64,000 bases of DNA from positions 124,001 through 188,000 of the forward strand of contig JADJAG010000012.1 in the NCBI GenBank assembly GCA_016704325.1, given 5' to 3'. Positions within the stretch are counted from its first letter, which is position 1. Every line of letters starts with the position of its first letter. Positions 1 through 8,432 of the stretch are shown piece by piece. Under the pieces are notes generated by a model. The model was not told the origin of the DNA. It saw nothing but the letters and a program-made list of their open reading frames with translations, and ran no database searches. This DNA comes from Chitinophagaceae bacterium. GTDB taxonomy: Bacteria; Bacteroidota; Bacteroidia; Chitinophagales; UBA10324. The translations under genes and the position numbers were made by a program.

Positions 1-2
1 TC

Positions 3-800
3 GCACTTAAGGATGAAATTAATTTTGTGGAGACTTCCACCCTTTTAAGAAATCAGCAGATCAGTAACAGGGTTGCAGTGCTGGAAAGAGAGAACCGTTT
101 GCTGGAAGCGGAACGCATGGCTGCTGTGCACGAACTTAGTGCACAAGCCAGTTTGCAGGAAATAAGAACGTTGAATGCCATGATGGAAGGGCAGGAAAAG
201 GAAAGGAAACGTATTGCCGCAGATCTTCATGATCGTATTGGAAGTGCGCTATCAGCCATCAAACTTCATCTCAATAGTTTTGCTATTACATTCGATAATA
301 CGGAACAAAAGCAAACTGCGTTTGAAAAGGTAGTCGCTATGTTTGACGATACTGTAAAGGAGGTGAGGCAGGTTTCGCATAATTTGGCTTCGGGCGTATT
401 GGTGAAGTTCGGATTGGTGCCGGCATTGAAGGATTTGTGTGAGAGCATCGACAGTTCCGGCACCATAAAAGTTACATTGTATACTACCGGATTAACAGCA
501 CGGTTGGATCAGGCTATGGAAGCATCTGTTTATTCCATCGTACAGGAATTGATCAGCAATATTCTCCGGCATGCACATGCTAATGAAATCAATGTGTATC
601 TTAACCAGCAGGCTGAGCAGCTTACGCTGATGGTAGAAGATGACGGTATTGGTTTCGATTCATCTGGTACAAGCGATGGCATTGGCCTGCAGAACATCAG
701 GTGGCGGACGGCTCAGCTTAGGGGAAAAGCTTTTTTCGATTCACTACCGGGCAAAGGTTGCACGGTTACTATTGAGATTCCAAAAACACCTATTTTATGA
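3..800 (+). CDS. Sensor histidine kinase, NarL type, C-terminal part (5' end outside window)
   Basis: This is the transmitter half of a two-component sensor kinase that would autophosphorylate on His and pass the phosphate to the regulator encoded next. A coiled-coil stretch leads into a HisKA_3 dimerisation domain with the motif EKERKRIAADLHDR; the His codon is at 228-230. A HATPase_c domain follows, with an N-box (ELISNILRHA), a G1 box (DDGIGFD) and a G2 box (GIGLQNI). The frame is open to the first base of the window, so the sensor part lies upstream and the GTG at 27 is not a real start. The stop overlaps the next gene's ATG (ATGA at 797-800), which indicates translational coupling and a cognate pair. 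The signal it senses cannot be inferred here. Confidence 0.9.
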   Translation, partial: ALKDEINFVETSTLLRNQQISNRVAVLERENRLLEAERMAAVHELSAQASLQEIRTLNAMMEGQEKERKRIAADLHDRIGSALSAIKLHLNSFAITFDNTEQKQTAFEKVVAMFDDTVKEVRQVSHNLASGVLVKFGLVPALKDLCESIDSSGTIKVTLYTTGLTARLDQAMEASVYSIVQELISNILRHAHANEINVYLNQQAEQLTLMVEDDGIGFDSSGTSDGIGLQNIRWRTAQLRGKAFFDSLPGKGCTVTIEIPKTPIL

Positions 801-1435
801 TACGCATCATCATTGCCGACGACCACCAAATGTTTATTGATGGACTGAAACTCATCATCAGTAGTTTTGACAATGTTCAAGTAGCTGGTGAAGCTCAAAA
901 TGGAGAGGCTGTGCTCGAATTATTGGAGCATACCCGGGCTGACCTGGTAATACTCGACATTAATATGCCGGGTAAAGACGGCATTGAAACCTCCAAAGAG
1001 ATCCGGAAGAAATATCCGGATGTCAAAATTCTCATTGTTTCCATGCATAAGCAGAAGGAATTCATAACACGGTTGGTAGCGGCCGGTGTTTCAGGATACA
1101 TCCTGAAAAATACCGGTGCCGGCGAATTGCATGATGCAATCAGGGTGATTCATGAAGGTGGTGAATTTTTTGGTGAAGAGATCACCAAGGAAATTTTGCA
1201 CAGCATGCGGAACCGTGAAAGCATTCCGGAAGCACCGCCCTTCAGCAAACGAGAGGTGGAAGTATTGCGGCTACTGAATGAAGAACTTACCACGCAGGAA
1301 ATTGCCGATAGACTTTTTATCAGTTTTCATACTGTAGAATCGCATCGAAAGAATATGTTGATGAAAGCAGGTGTAAAAAATACAGCGGGGTTGATCAGGT
1401 ATGGCATAAATACGGGGTTGATTGGAATGGGTTGA
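797..1435 (+). CDS. LuxR/NarL-family response regulator
   Basis: This is a 212-residue DNA-binding response regulator. The receiver domain spans about residues 1-120, with acidic residues D8-D9, phospho-acceptor D54 (in VILDINMPGKDG), S82 at the switch position and K104 (in GYILKN). The C-terminal GerE/LuxR helix-turn-helix spans about 148-205 (FSKREVEVLRLL, then TTQEIADRLFIS and HTVESHRKN). It overlaps the kinase gene by 4 bp and is presumably phosphorylated by it. The length and domain order are normal for the family. The regulon is unknown. The HTH resembles that of the small protein at 4848-5042, but nothing in the sequence links them functionally. Confidence 0.95.
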   Translation: MIRIIIADDHQMFIDGLKLIISSFDNVQVAGEAQNGEAVLELLEHTRADLVILDINMPGKDGIETSKEIRKKYPDVKILIVSMHKQKEFITRLVAAGVSGYILKNTGAGELHDAIRVIHEGGEFFGEEITKEILHSMRNRESIPEAPPFSKREVEVLRLLNEELTTQEIADRLFISFHTVESHRKNMLMKAGVKNTAGLIRYGINTGLIGMG

Positions 1436-1446
1436 TAGGTTGAATG

Positions 1447-1518
1447 GTTAAATTGTTAAATTGTTAAATTGTTAAATTGTTAAATTGTTAAATTGTTAAA
1501 TTGTTAAATTGTTAAATT
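1447..1518 (+). repeat. Octamer tandem repeat, nine copies of GTTAAATT
   Basis: Nine perfect head-to-tail copies of the 8-bp unit GTTAAATT begin 12 bp after the response regulator stop; a degenerate unit (GAATGGTTAAAT) precedes them. A related octamer array in the opposite orientation lies at 47764-47825. No coding role is seen, and copy number is likely to vary by slippage. Confidence 0.95.
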
Positions 1519-1607
1519 GTTGTACTCGAGTGGGAGTTAAATTTATAAAACTGCTTTATTATTTCAACCACTGTATATATTTTTTAACATTCTTGTTTCA
1601 CTAAAGT

Positions 1608-1712
1608 ATTGGGGTTTAAGCTGAAACCCAATACTAGCATGCATCCTATAACCCCACGCTTCAGCGTGGGGTTATAGGATGAAACCCGCACCTGGCGGGC
1701 TTTAGCCCACAT
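1608..1712. repeat. Cluster of consecutive hairpins (REP/BIME-like)
   Basis: At least four inverted repeats are packed into about 105 bp. One at 1608-1634 has arms TATTGGGGTTT and AAACCCAATA. A perfect 18-bp stem (1642-1659 with 1664-1681) has a TTCA loop. Two short ones follow: CCCGC..GCGGG and GGGCT..AGCCC. The perfect stem without a T-tract, and its place in an intergenic gap, suggest a REP-like or non-autonomous IS200-type element rather than a terminator. Nothing in the remaining gap up to 1852 looks coding. Confidence 0.7.
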
Positions 1713-1852
1713 TAGTCGGACAATAGTGATTTTTTAAGTTAGCCTGCGTCTTGCGGGGTTTATCTTTTGTAGTCTTTGCAAATTTCAAATTTTTTCCACG
1801 AAGGTCCTTTGCAGAAACTTCAAACTTCAAACTTAAATCTAAAAGTTGGACC

Positions 1853-1925
1853 ATCCCCGCTTTCAGGGATGTCCATTTTGCCCGAATTCTGTGATGTACT
1901 TGGCCTCCATACAGTGGCATCTTTG
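1853..1925 (+). promoter_or_regulatory. Palindrome-headed promoter module, copy A
   Basis: Degenerate palindrome ATCCCCGCTTTCAGGGAT at 1853-1870, then CATTTTG, GTGATG at 1891-1896, exactly 21 bp, and CATCTTTG at 1918-1925. The last element resembles the Bacteroidota -7 box (TAnnTTTG). The start codon of the tiny membrane protein lies 41 bp beyond it. See copies at 3940, 4648, 20401, 22850 and 25069. Confidence 0.75.
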
Positions 1926-1965
1926 TATTGTCCTTTAGCAATTATAGGATTTAAAAACAAACACC

Positions 1966-2082
1966 ATGAAAGACAATCACTTCAAACAAATTATTCAGAA
2001 TGCAGTTGTTGAATTAGGTGCATGGGCAATTTCAGGCGCTTTCTTACTGGCTATTATTTGGTTGAAAACCATGTTATTCTAA
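1966..2082 (+). CDS. 38-residue single-pass membrane protein, E-x-GAW family
   Basis: I do not recognise this from any named family. It starts MKDNHFKQII and has a short polar N-terminus, then VVELGAW running into one hydrophobic helix (about residues 19-37, ending TMLF). It is one of five paralogues in the window (4048, 5258, 20509, 25184). They share the pattern N-x-x-[VI]-E-x-GAW followed by a helix containing Phe and usually a late Trp. That conservation, together with the shared promoter module upstream, is what makes this short frame credible. It precedes the sulfatase gene by 152 bp. A membrane role is inferred from hydrophobicity only. Possibilities include a small regulatory membrane protein, a toxin-like peptide or a secretion accessory; nothing decides between them. 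Confidence 0.75.
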   Translation: MKDNHFKQIIQNAVVELGAWAISGAFLLAIIWLKTMLF

Positions 2083-2234
2083 GCTCAATAGCGTGTGGAG
2101 GAGCTGCATCCACTGGCGCTCGCAATTAGAAGTGCATATCGCATTTTTCTCTTTCTCCAAAGTGGCGCTGCATTAATAATCAACTATCACTGCCAGATTC
2201 TCTCAAGAAGAATGGTCACTAAAATTTTTGTACA

Positions 2235-3917
2235 ATGAAATCAGGAAGATTGTACTTCACGTTTGTTTGGTCGCTCGTCTGTTTTTTTTCATCTGCACAA
2301 CCTCCGCAATCCCGGCCAAACATTATACTGATTATAGGTGACGACATGCGGTATGATTCATTTGAGCCTAACGGAGGTCCCGCATGGTTCGATTCACCTG
2401 CCATCAATCGCATTGCTGATGAAGGTGCCAACTTTAAGGATTATTTCTGTGTGTACTCACTTTGTACACCTGGGCGCGGCGCTATGCTCACAGGATTGTA
2501 TCCTCACGGCAATGGCGCTATTGACAATAACTCTCCATACTATTCGTACCTACCAACCATTGCCAATATTCTCGATTCTACAGGATATCATACTGCCATG
2601 ATTGGTAAATACCATGCCTATTTTAAACCGCAACCCGGCTGGGATTATTGGATGGCTAGAAGTAAACTTGGAGGCTCCTATATGGATTTAGAATTCAATA
2701 TTAATGGGGAGTCTAAAATTATTGAAGGACATGTAACACAGATAATAGGCGACTCTTCTGTAAAGATCATTTCAACAATTGATACCCCTTTTTTAGTCAT
2801 GATCGGACATCAGGCCCCGCACCAGCCTGCTTTGCCGCTGCCGGAAGACAGTGGAATTTATGGTAATGAAGAAATGCCGGTACCTTCTTTAGCAAAGTAT
2901 AACAAAAACTATCCTTCCTATTTATATGAGGAGGCTCCACTTTTAACAGAGGAAAATCTTGCGATGAGCATTCAAGCATACTTTGAGTGTGTGAAGGATA
3001 TTGATGGAAATATAGCCGACATTTTCAATACACTGGAAGAGAGAGGCATTCTGGACAATACCATCCTCATTTTTACCGCCGACAATGGCATGATGAACGG
3101 TGAACACTATCTTAATGGAAAAGGGTTTCCATATGAGCCCTCCATCAGGTTACCGATGTTTATTCGTTATCCGGGATGGTTCGCGCCGAATACAGTAGTG
3201 GATGTACCTATAGGCTTGAATGTTGATGTAGCACCTACTATTCTTGATGCAGCTGGAATAGATCAGGAACCATATCATTTCCACGGACTATCCCTTCACA
3301 AACTGGCTACCGGGGAGTTAAGCAGGAGTAGAATGATGTATGAAAACATTAAACTGGCTGACGAAAGCGGAGATTCAGGCAAACCTTCTATCCGTTCTAT
3401 ACGGAGCAAATATTATAAATACAATTGGTACCGGTGCAGTGAACAAACAGAAGAGTTCTTTGACCTTATTAAAGATCCGGATGAAAGTAAAAACCTGATC
3501 CTGGATCCTGAATATGCAGCATTGATCGTCACCTACCGGCACACACTCGATAGTTTGCGGTCGGCTTTGCATGATACTTTAGCAGCTGATTCGGTGGTGA
3601 AACCCTGCCACCTGGTAAAGGGCCGGGAGATTAAAGGTATGTATGTGGTAGATAACCCGATACCATTGCTTGATCTCGGCACCAATCCTTTCATTGATAG
3701 GCTAATTGTGAATTTTATGGTCGCAAGTCCGGAGCCTGTTCAAATCAATATTTACAATGCATTAGGCCAGGTGTTAATAAGCAACCGGCTCAAAAATGTA
3801 AATGAAGGAACTTTATCATCCACCGTCTTTGATACTAAGAACCTGCCCGGAGGTATTTATTTGGTGGAGATCATACAGGGTGTAAACCGAAGGTGCGAAT
3901 TTGCAATCAGGGAATAG
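2235..3917 (+). CDS. Secreted sulfatase with T9SS sorting domain
   Basis: This is a 560-residue sulfatase of the alkaline-phosphatase fold, predicted to cleave sulfate esters, most likely from sulfated glycans or aryl sulfates. A signal peptide covers about residues 1-21 (ending FFSSAQ). Metal ligands D36-D37 lie in IGDDMRYD. The formylglycine site is C77-T-P-G-R81, a Cys-type sulfatase needing a maturation enzyme not encoded here. The late motif TADNG carries further metal-binding residues. Residues of about 485-560 form a T9SS type A sorting domain (YNALGQV.. and GGIYLVEI). It follows the tiny membrane protein and is followed by promoter module B. The substrate cannot be assigned. Confidence 0.92.
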   Translation: MKSGRLYFTFVWSLVCFFSSAQPPQSRPNIILIIGDDMRYDSFEPNGGPAWFDSPAINRIADEGANFKDYFCVYSLCTPGRGAMLTGLYPHGNGAIDNNSPYYSYLPTIANILDSTGYHTAMIGKYHAYFKPQPGWDYWMARSKLGGSYMDLEFNINGESKIIEGHVTQIIGDSSVKIISTIDTPFLVMIGHQAPHQPALPLPEDSGIYGNEEMPVPSLAKYNKNYPSYLYEEAPLLTEENLAMSIQAYFECVKDIDGNIADIFNTLEERGILDNTILIFTADNGMMNGEHYLNGKGFPYEPSIRLPMFIRYPGWFAPNTVVDVPIGLNVDVAPTILDAAGIDQEPYHFHGLSLHKLATGELSRSRMMYENIKLADESGDSGKPSIRSIRSKYYKYNWYRCSEQTEEFFDLIKDPDESKNLILDPEYAALIVTYRHTLDSLRSALHDTLAADSVVKPCHLVKGREIKGMYVVDNPIPLLDLGTNPFIDRLIVNFMVASPEPVQINIYNALGQVLISNRLKNVNEGTLSSTVFDTKNLPGGIYLVEIIQGVNRRCEFAIRE

Positions 3918-3939
3918 AATTCAAATGCGCGTAGTTGGC

Positions 3940-4012
3940 ATCCCTGAATTCAGGGATACGCATTTTACCCGAAACCGGTGATGTAATAGCCTTGCCGGTA
4001 AGGCCATATTTG
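3940..4012 (+). promoter_or_regulatory. Palindrome-headed promoter module, copy B
   Basis: Perfect 18-bp palindrome ATCCCTGAATTCAGGGAT at 3940-3957, then CATTTTACCCGAA, GTGATG, a 21-bp spacer and CATATTTG at 4005-4012. The next start codon is 36 bp further on. This is the best-preserved copy. Confidence 0.85.
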
Positions 4013-4047
4013 TACCAGCAAATGTCACCCACAAAAAAATTACAACC

Positions 4048-4212
4048 ATGTTGAACACTTCCTTCCACACTAATGTTTCAAGCCGGAAATCAGAATCAGA
4101 AAGCGAGCACATCAGCCGTTTAGTGTACAATGTCTTTGTTGAGCTGGGCGCATGGACAGTAGCCGTGGGATTTATCTCCTCCATGCTCCGCATAACAACA
4201 TCTATTCTATAA
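4048..4212 (+). CDS. 54-residue single-pass membrane protein, E-x-GAW family
   Basis: This is a paralogue of the protein at 1966-2082. A longer polar, Ser/Glu-rich N-terminus (SSRKSESESEH, about residues 11-21) precedes LVYNVFVELGAW (about 26-37), then a hydrophobic helix ending TTSIL. The late Trp of the other members is missing. The start ATG at 4048 is fixed by its distance (36 bp) from the -7 box of module B and by homology. The protein is unrecognised and its function unknown. The charged 20-residue extension, absent from the 38-residue members, is likely cytoplasmic if the helix follows the positive-inside rule. Confidence 0.75.
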   Translation: MLNTSFHTNVSSRKSESESEHISRLVYNVFVELGAWTVAVGFISSMLRITTSIL

Positions 4213-4647
4213 AAATCAATAACGGAAATCTCCGCGAAGAAGAGGATCAGTGTGAAGAACTGCAGCAACCTATCAATGTGAATCAGATTTAACAAGTATC
4301 TGTCAAATATAGCTGCGGTTTTTCACGCATCCTGGTTTAAGGGAAATTAATCATGAATCCCCAAAGAGAACAATATTGTTTTTGTCTATAAAGTAATCGC
4401 ACCCGGCCATTTTCACTTTCATCATCATGTATTTGAAACTATGTGTGATTCACAGCAAATTAATCAGCTGCTTAGAAAGGATATCATATCATCGTTTATT
4501 TTACTGATCCTGATTTTAAGTGCAGCCACAGGTGTATGCCTGTTCCATCCGCTTTCAATTGCTCCGGCAGAAAGTTTATAATAATCTGTCGTATTTCCTT
4601 TTCGGCATTACGCTTTTCATATTCAGAGTACATAGCAGGCAAATCAA

Positions 4648-4720
4648 CTCACCATATTCAGGGAGCACCATTTTACCTGATTTCCATGATGCATTTCCGT
4701 TTGTCATCACCTGATCTTTG
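4648..4720 (+). promoter_or_regulatory. Palindrome-headed promoter module, copy C (left half-site decayed)
   Basis: In the gap 4213-4847, which has no credible gene, the right palindrome arm ATTCAGGGAG ends at 4665 and the left arm is degenerate. CATTTTACC, ATGATG, 21 bp and GATCTTTG (4713-4720) follow with the same spacing as the other copies. The HTH gene starts 128 bp later, a longer leader than elsewhere. Confidence 0.65.
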
Positions 4721-4847
4721 TTACACAAAATGTTTTTACGCTAACAAGGTTCAATAGGTTGTTCCGGTTGATCAGGAACTGAAATGAACAGCAGACTGAA
4801 CCTTGATTTTAACATATTCCTATCAACATCATTAAACACCAACTATT

Positions 4848-5042
4848 ATGAAACTTACAAGAAGAGAGCTGCAAGTGCTTACCCTGATTCAGGAAGGACT
4901 TACGACCAAGGAAGTTGCTTCCAGGCTGCAAATCAGCACGAGAACGGTAGAGACCTACCGGCGCAACATCAATGAAAAATTGCAGGTGCGTAATGTCACC
5001 GCTGCCCTTTGCGTTGCCCGGCGCCTTTACCTTATTGAGTGA
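4848..5042 (+). CDS. Stand-alone LuxR/GerE-type HTH protein
   Basis: This is a 64-residue protein consisting only of a GerE helix-turn-helix: LTRRELQVLTLI (helix 1), TTKEVASRLQIS (scaffold helix), RTVETYRRNINEKL (recognition helix), then the closing helix to YLIE. There is no receiver, autoinducer or other sensor domain, so it is not a truncated frame of a longer gene: the upstream sequence in frame is not coding. It likely binds DNA as a dimer, as the family does. It sits downstream of promoter module C and between two tiny membrane protein genes, which makes it a candidate regulator of the palindrome module. That link is inference. Confidence 0.88.
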   Translation: MKLTRRELQVLTLIQEGLTTKEVASRLQISTRTVETYRRNINEKLQVRNVTAALCVARRLYLIE

Positions 5043-5065
5043 GATAGGCTACGTAGTTAATGGTA

Positions 5066-5097
5066 TTGACAAGCGGTCACCTGGTGTCGCATCTTTG
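5066..5097 (+). promoter_or_regulatory. Putative -33/-7 promoter without palindrome
   Basis: TTG at 5066-5068, a 21-bp spacer, and CATCTTTG at 5090-5097. The spacer and -7 box match the palindrome modules but no palindrome lies upstream, because the HTH gene occupies that position. It is about 160 bp before the next gene. Confidence 0.4.
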
Positions 5098-5257
5098 ACA
5101 TGAATTGCTAACTATTTTTTTAAACCGGTTTCCAGGTTACCGTTTCAGCATACAGAGCCGGAAGATATGTTTAAGAAATAACTGACACACGGCAAAATAT
5201 TGAAGCACCAAACAGTTAACTGTACAAACAACAGCGTTCATCTTAAATCTTCATTTT

Positions 5258-5587
5258 ATGTTAAGCGCCCATATTCAAAGACGGATTATGAATTCCCGCA
5301 GAACGGAAATTCGCGCTTTTTCAAGAAGTTACCTTTTAACCTCCCGGATATTGGGATGGAACAGTGCTATTAATCGTAGCGCGGCAAGATCTGTTGCCAT
5401 GGGCTTAAGAAGTCCTGGCGCCAACAGGGAAAATAAATCTACCGTTACTGCAGTGAAGCCCGTTGCAAGAAAAATCAATCGCATAGAAGTATTTCTTTTT
5501 AATGTGACTGTTGAAGTGGGTGCCTGGTTGCTCTCAATAGGTTTTTTTGCTGCAAGTATTTGGCTGATCAAAAATTTATTTGATTGA
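5258..5587 (+). CDS. Membrane protein, long E-x-GAW family member
   Basis: This 109-residue frame has a C-terminal third (about residues 72-109) that matches the tiny membrane proteins: FLFNVTVEVGAWLLSIGFF, then a helix with a late Trp (SIWLIKNLFD). The N-terminal ~70 residues are basic and Ser/Arg-rich with no recognisable domain. A shorter product starting at the in-frame ATG at 5288 is possible. It lies 70 bp upstream of the large propeller gene and could be co-transcribed with it. The family assignment rests on the C-terminal motif; the N-terminal extension may be partly non-coding. Confidence 0.65.
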   Translation: MLSAHIQRRIMNSRRTEIRAFSRSYLLTSRILGWNSAINRSAARSVAMGLRSPGANRENKSTVTAVKPVARKINRIEVFLFNVTVEVGAWLLSIGFFAASIWLIKNLFD

Positions 5588-5657
5588 ATGCTGGAAGTGA
5601 TATAACGCACTTAACTGTTATCAATTTGTTTAAAATACACGATAAAAATATATAATT

Positions 5658-7763
5658 ATGAAATCCATCCATTTTCTAACAAGCGCACTTGCATTCTTTG
5701 CACTATTCATTACCACAAACATGCTTTCTGCCCAGGTATTGCCTGTTAAGGAGTGGGACAAGCGTTTTGGTGGAAGCGGTTCTGACGCACTGTATACGAT
5801 ACAGCAAACCACCGATGGGGGCTATCTCCTTGGAGGGGATTCTGATTCACCGGTAGGTGGTGATAAATCTCAAGGCAGTAAGGGCAGCACAGATTTTTGG
5901 ATTTTAAAAACAAATGGAGCCGGAGTAAAGGAATGGGATAAAAGCTTTGGTGGAAATCTTGCGGAGAGTATGTATGCAGTAATGCAAACCAACGATGGAG
6001 GTTTTATTCTCGGTGGTGAATCCAAGTCAGGTATTAGTGGAGACAAAACACAAGATGCCCACGGCGGACTGGACTATTGGATTGTAAAAACAGATGCTTC
6101 CGGAACAAAGCAATGGGATGTAAGATTTGGAGGAAGCGCTGATGATGAACTTCGAAGCGTTCAGCAAACCATTGACGGCGGATATATCCTTGCAGGATTC
6201 TCCAGTTCGGGAATCAGTGGTGATAAATCAGAGGCAGGCCGGGGGGCAACTGACTATTGGTTGGTTAAAACGGATGCGAATGGAATCAAACAATGGGATG
6301 CCAGGTTTGGGGGAGCATCCAATGATGAATTACGTTCTTGCAGTCAGACCATTGATGGAGGTTACATCCTGGCAGGCTTTTCAAAATCGGTTATCAGCGG
6401 AGATAAGACCATCGCATGCAAGGGTTCAACAGACTATTGGATCGTAAAGATAAATGCAGAAGGTGTAAAACAATGGGATGCCGTGTTTGGTGGAAGTGAC
6501 AGTGAATACCTGTATGCTATTCAGCAAACAGCCGATGAAGGTTACATACTCGGCGGATATTCAGAATCGGGAATCACCGGAGATGTAACAGAGCCGTGCA
6601 TAGGTGGTTTTGATTTTTGGATGGTAAAGACAGATACTTCCGGCGGAAAACAATGGGATAAGCGATTCGGAGGAAGCGGTTACGACAAGCAAAAGTTCAT
6701 TCAGCAGACAACAGATGGCGGATACCTTTTAGCAGGTTGGTCCGATTCAGGTATTAGCGGTGATAAAACACAGGCTAATGTGGGAAATGGTGATTACTGG
6801 GTTGTGAAGACGGATGCTACCGGTGTAAAAATGTGGGATGCTGCATTTGGAGGAACCCTGGACGATAAAATTCATTGTGTTCCACAAACCAATGATGGTG
6901 GTTATCTGCTTGGTGGCTATTCTTACTCTAACTCTGGAGGAGATGTTACACAAGCCAGCCAGGGGTTGAATGATTACTGGATCGTAAAAATTTCATCCAC
7001 TACTTCATTACAAAAATATTTTGTTGATGCAGATGGTGATGGGTTTGGGAATCCGGCACATGATACACTTTCTATGTTGCCACCATCCGGATTCGTTACT
7101 AATAATAAAGATTGTGAAGATAGCCATCCTGAAATACATCCCGGAGCAGATGATCTATGCAATGGCATTGATGACAATTGCAACCTGCTGACAGATGAAA
7201 ATGCTATGGCTATACCTAATATTTCACCGGCAGGTAGTATGGCAATATGTCCCGGCACACAGGTAACGTTTGCTACTGAATATACAGATAATGTCTCTTA
7301 CCAATGGATCAAAAACGGAGTTATCCTTTCCGGAGCAACTGGTCTGACTTTTCAAACCGGCAACAACGGAAGTTACGCGGTCGCAGCCACAAATGGATAT
7401 GGATGCAGTGCCATTTCCGCAGTTACGTTGATCAGTAAGCTAACAGGTCCTAACGCCGAAATAATACCATTGGGTGATTTGAATATTTGTCAATCAATGC
7501 AGGTTGCTTTACAAGCCAATGCAGGTTTCGGGTTTAATTATCAATGGCTGAATGGAAACAACAATATTCCCGGAGCAACCAATCAGATCTATGTTGCGAC
7601 CAAGGCTGCATCATACAAAGTAAAAGTTACTAATGGAGACGGTTGCAGCAAGCATTCGCCGGCTGTCCAGGTTACCAAATTATGTAAGGAGATTGCATCA
7701 TCAGAAACGGACAAAGCGGTTCAGCTTTACTTTATCCGAATCCAACGAAAGGAAGATTCATAA
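5658..7763 (+). CDS. Secreted seven-blade repeat protein with MopE motif and Ig-like domains (frameshifted C-terminus)
   Basis: A signal peptide (about residues 1-25, ending MLSAQ) is followed by seven tandem ~60-residue repeats. Each has the plan W-D-x-x-FGG, QQT-x-DGGY-I-L-x-G, S-G-I-S-GDK and DYWIVKTD-x-x-G. Seven units suggest a closed seven-bladed beta-propeller at the cell surface. A MopE-type metal-binding segment follows (DADGDGFG, then DCEDSHPEIHPGADDLCNGIDDNC), then two Ig-like domains each containing a YQW core and a Cys pair. The frame ends just before a sorting domain that continues in another frame at 7731-8002. Adding one T in the run at about 7731-7733 would restore LYFYPNPTKGRF. 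Export by T9SS is inferred from that detached domain. The ligand or substrate is unknown. Confidence 0.88.
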   Translation: MKSIHFLTSALAFFALFITTNMLSAQVLPVKEWDKRFGGSGSDALYTIQQTTDGGYLLGGDSDSPVGGDKSQGSKGSTDFWILKTNGAGVKEWDKSFGGNLAESMYAVMQTNDGGFILGGESKSGISGDKTQDAHGGLDYWIVKTDASGTKQWDVRFGGSADDELRSVQQTIDGGYILAGFSSSGISGDKSEAGRGATDYWLVKTDANGIKQWDARFGGASNDELRSCSQTIDGGYILAGFSKSVISGDKTIACKGSTDYWIVKINAEGVKQWDAVFGGSDSEYLYAIQQTADEGYILGGYSESGITGDVTEPCIGGFDFWMVKTDTSGGKQWDKRFGGSGYDKQKFIQQTTDGGYLLAGWSDSGISGDKTQANVGNGDYWVVKTDATGVKMWDAAFGGTLDDKIHCVPQTNDGGYLLGGYSYSNSGGDVTQASQGLNDYWIVKISSTTSLQKYFVDADGDGFGNPAHDTLSMLPPSGFVTNNKDCEDSHPEIHPGADDLCNGIDDNCNLLTDENAMAIPNISPAGSMAICPGTQVTFATEYTDNVSYQWIKNGVILSGATGLTFQTGNNGSYAVAATNGYGCSAISAVTLISKLTGPNAEIIPLGDLNICQSMQVALQANAGFGFNYQWLNGNNNIPGATNQIYVATKAASYKVKVTNGDGCSKHSPAVQVTKLCKEIASSETDKAVQLYFIRIQRKEDS

Positions 7764-8002
7764 TAAGGTTGCTTTACAAATTAGTTTTGGAAACAGGGAA
7801 TAGCGGATCAGGTAGTTTTGACTCCATCAATTTATTCAATAGTATGGGAAAGCTCGTCTATTCAGAAAGTAGGGCACATTCAATTCCGGAGGAGATTGTG
7901 GAAATCACCTTGCCGGCTACTTGCCTGCCGGGAGTATACTTTGTGAAAGTTACAACAGGAAATATGGAATACTCAGGTAAACTGATGCTCTTAGACCAGT
8001 GA
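7731..8002 (+). pseudogene. Detached T9SS sorting domain of the preceding gene
   Basis: In the -1 frame relative to the gene at 5658 the sequence reads YPNPTKGRFIIRL, continues through FNSMGKLVYSES, and ends GVYFVKVTTG..GKLMLLDQ. This is a complete type A sorting domain. It has no plausible start of its own. It is the 3' end of the upstream gene, cut off by a single-base deletion or a sequencing error. If the shift is real, the protein would lose T9SS export. Confidence 0.8.
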
Positions 8003-8015
8003 AATGGCAATAAAA

Positions 8016-8063
8016 ATCCCTGAATTCAGGGATTGTAATCGCTGCAAATGGCACTCATCTTTG
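8016..8063 (+). promoter_or_regulatory. Palindrome with shortened promoter module, copy D
   Basis: Perfect palindrome ATCCCTGAATTCAGGGAT at 8016-8033, followed only 22 bp later by CATCTTTG (8056-8063). The segment with CATTTTA and GTGATG is missing, so spacing is 25 bp shorter than in the other copies and the promoter is probably non-functional. It precedes the most decayed gene of the window. Confidence 0.55.
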
Positions 8064-8103
8064 TGCTGATAAAAGGCAGCAACAGAAATGAGTATTGAGA
8101 TTC

Positions 8104-8145
8104 GAGTAATGAGTGGTGAGTAATGAGTAATGAGTGGTGAGTAAG
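8104..8145 (+). repeat. Heptamer tandem repeat (GAGTAAT/GAGTGGT)
   Basis: Six head-to-tail 7-bp units alternate between GAGTAAT and GAGTGGT. The rest of the gap 8003-8432 is AT-rich and shows nothing coding. A second heptamer array with a different unit is at 49727-49768. Confidence 0.9.
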
Positions 8146-8432
8146 TATTGAATATGGAATGTTTGAATTATTGAAATACAGAATATAAAATATAATTTTA
8201 TTAGATTTCGTAATAAGGGGAAGCCATGAAAAATAATGATTTGTAATGTTTGGTGAAGGATAAGAAATTCTGGTAGTGCTCATTAATTAACGCAACCGGT
8301 TATGTTGAAATAAGAGTAGAATCATCACCTTCTGATCTGCATCCCGGCAATCAGCTTTCAGCCGCCTTGCTCTTTTGAAGCATAGCGGCTTTTCTTTTTT
8401 AAGTAAAAATTATTTATCCAAAAACATACACC

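Noticed and set aside
3921..4295. A 124-codon open frame on the minus strand
   Set aside because: It runs antisense over promoter module B and the conserved tiny membrane protein at 4048 and has no recognisable domain.
7722..7735. Programmed ribosomal frameshift joining the propeller to its sorting domain
   Set aside because: No slippery heptamer or downstream stem is evident, and similar shifts elsewhere are at unrelated sequences; deletion or error is simpler.
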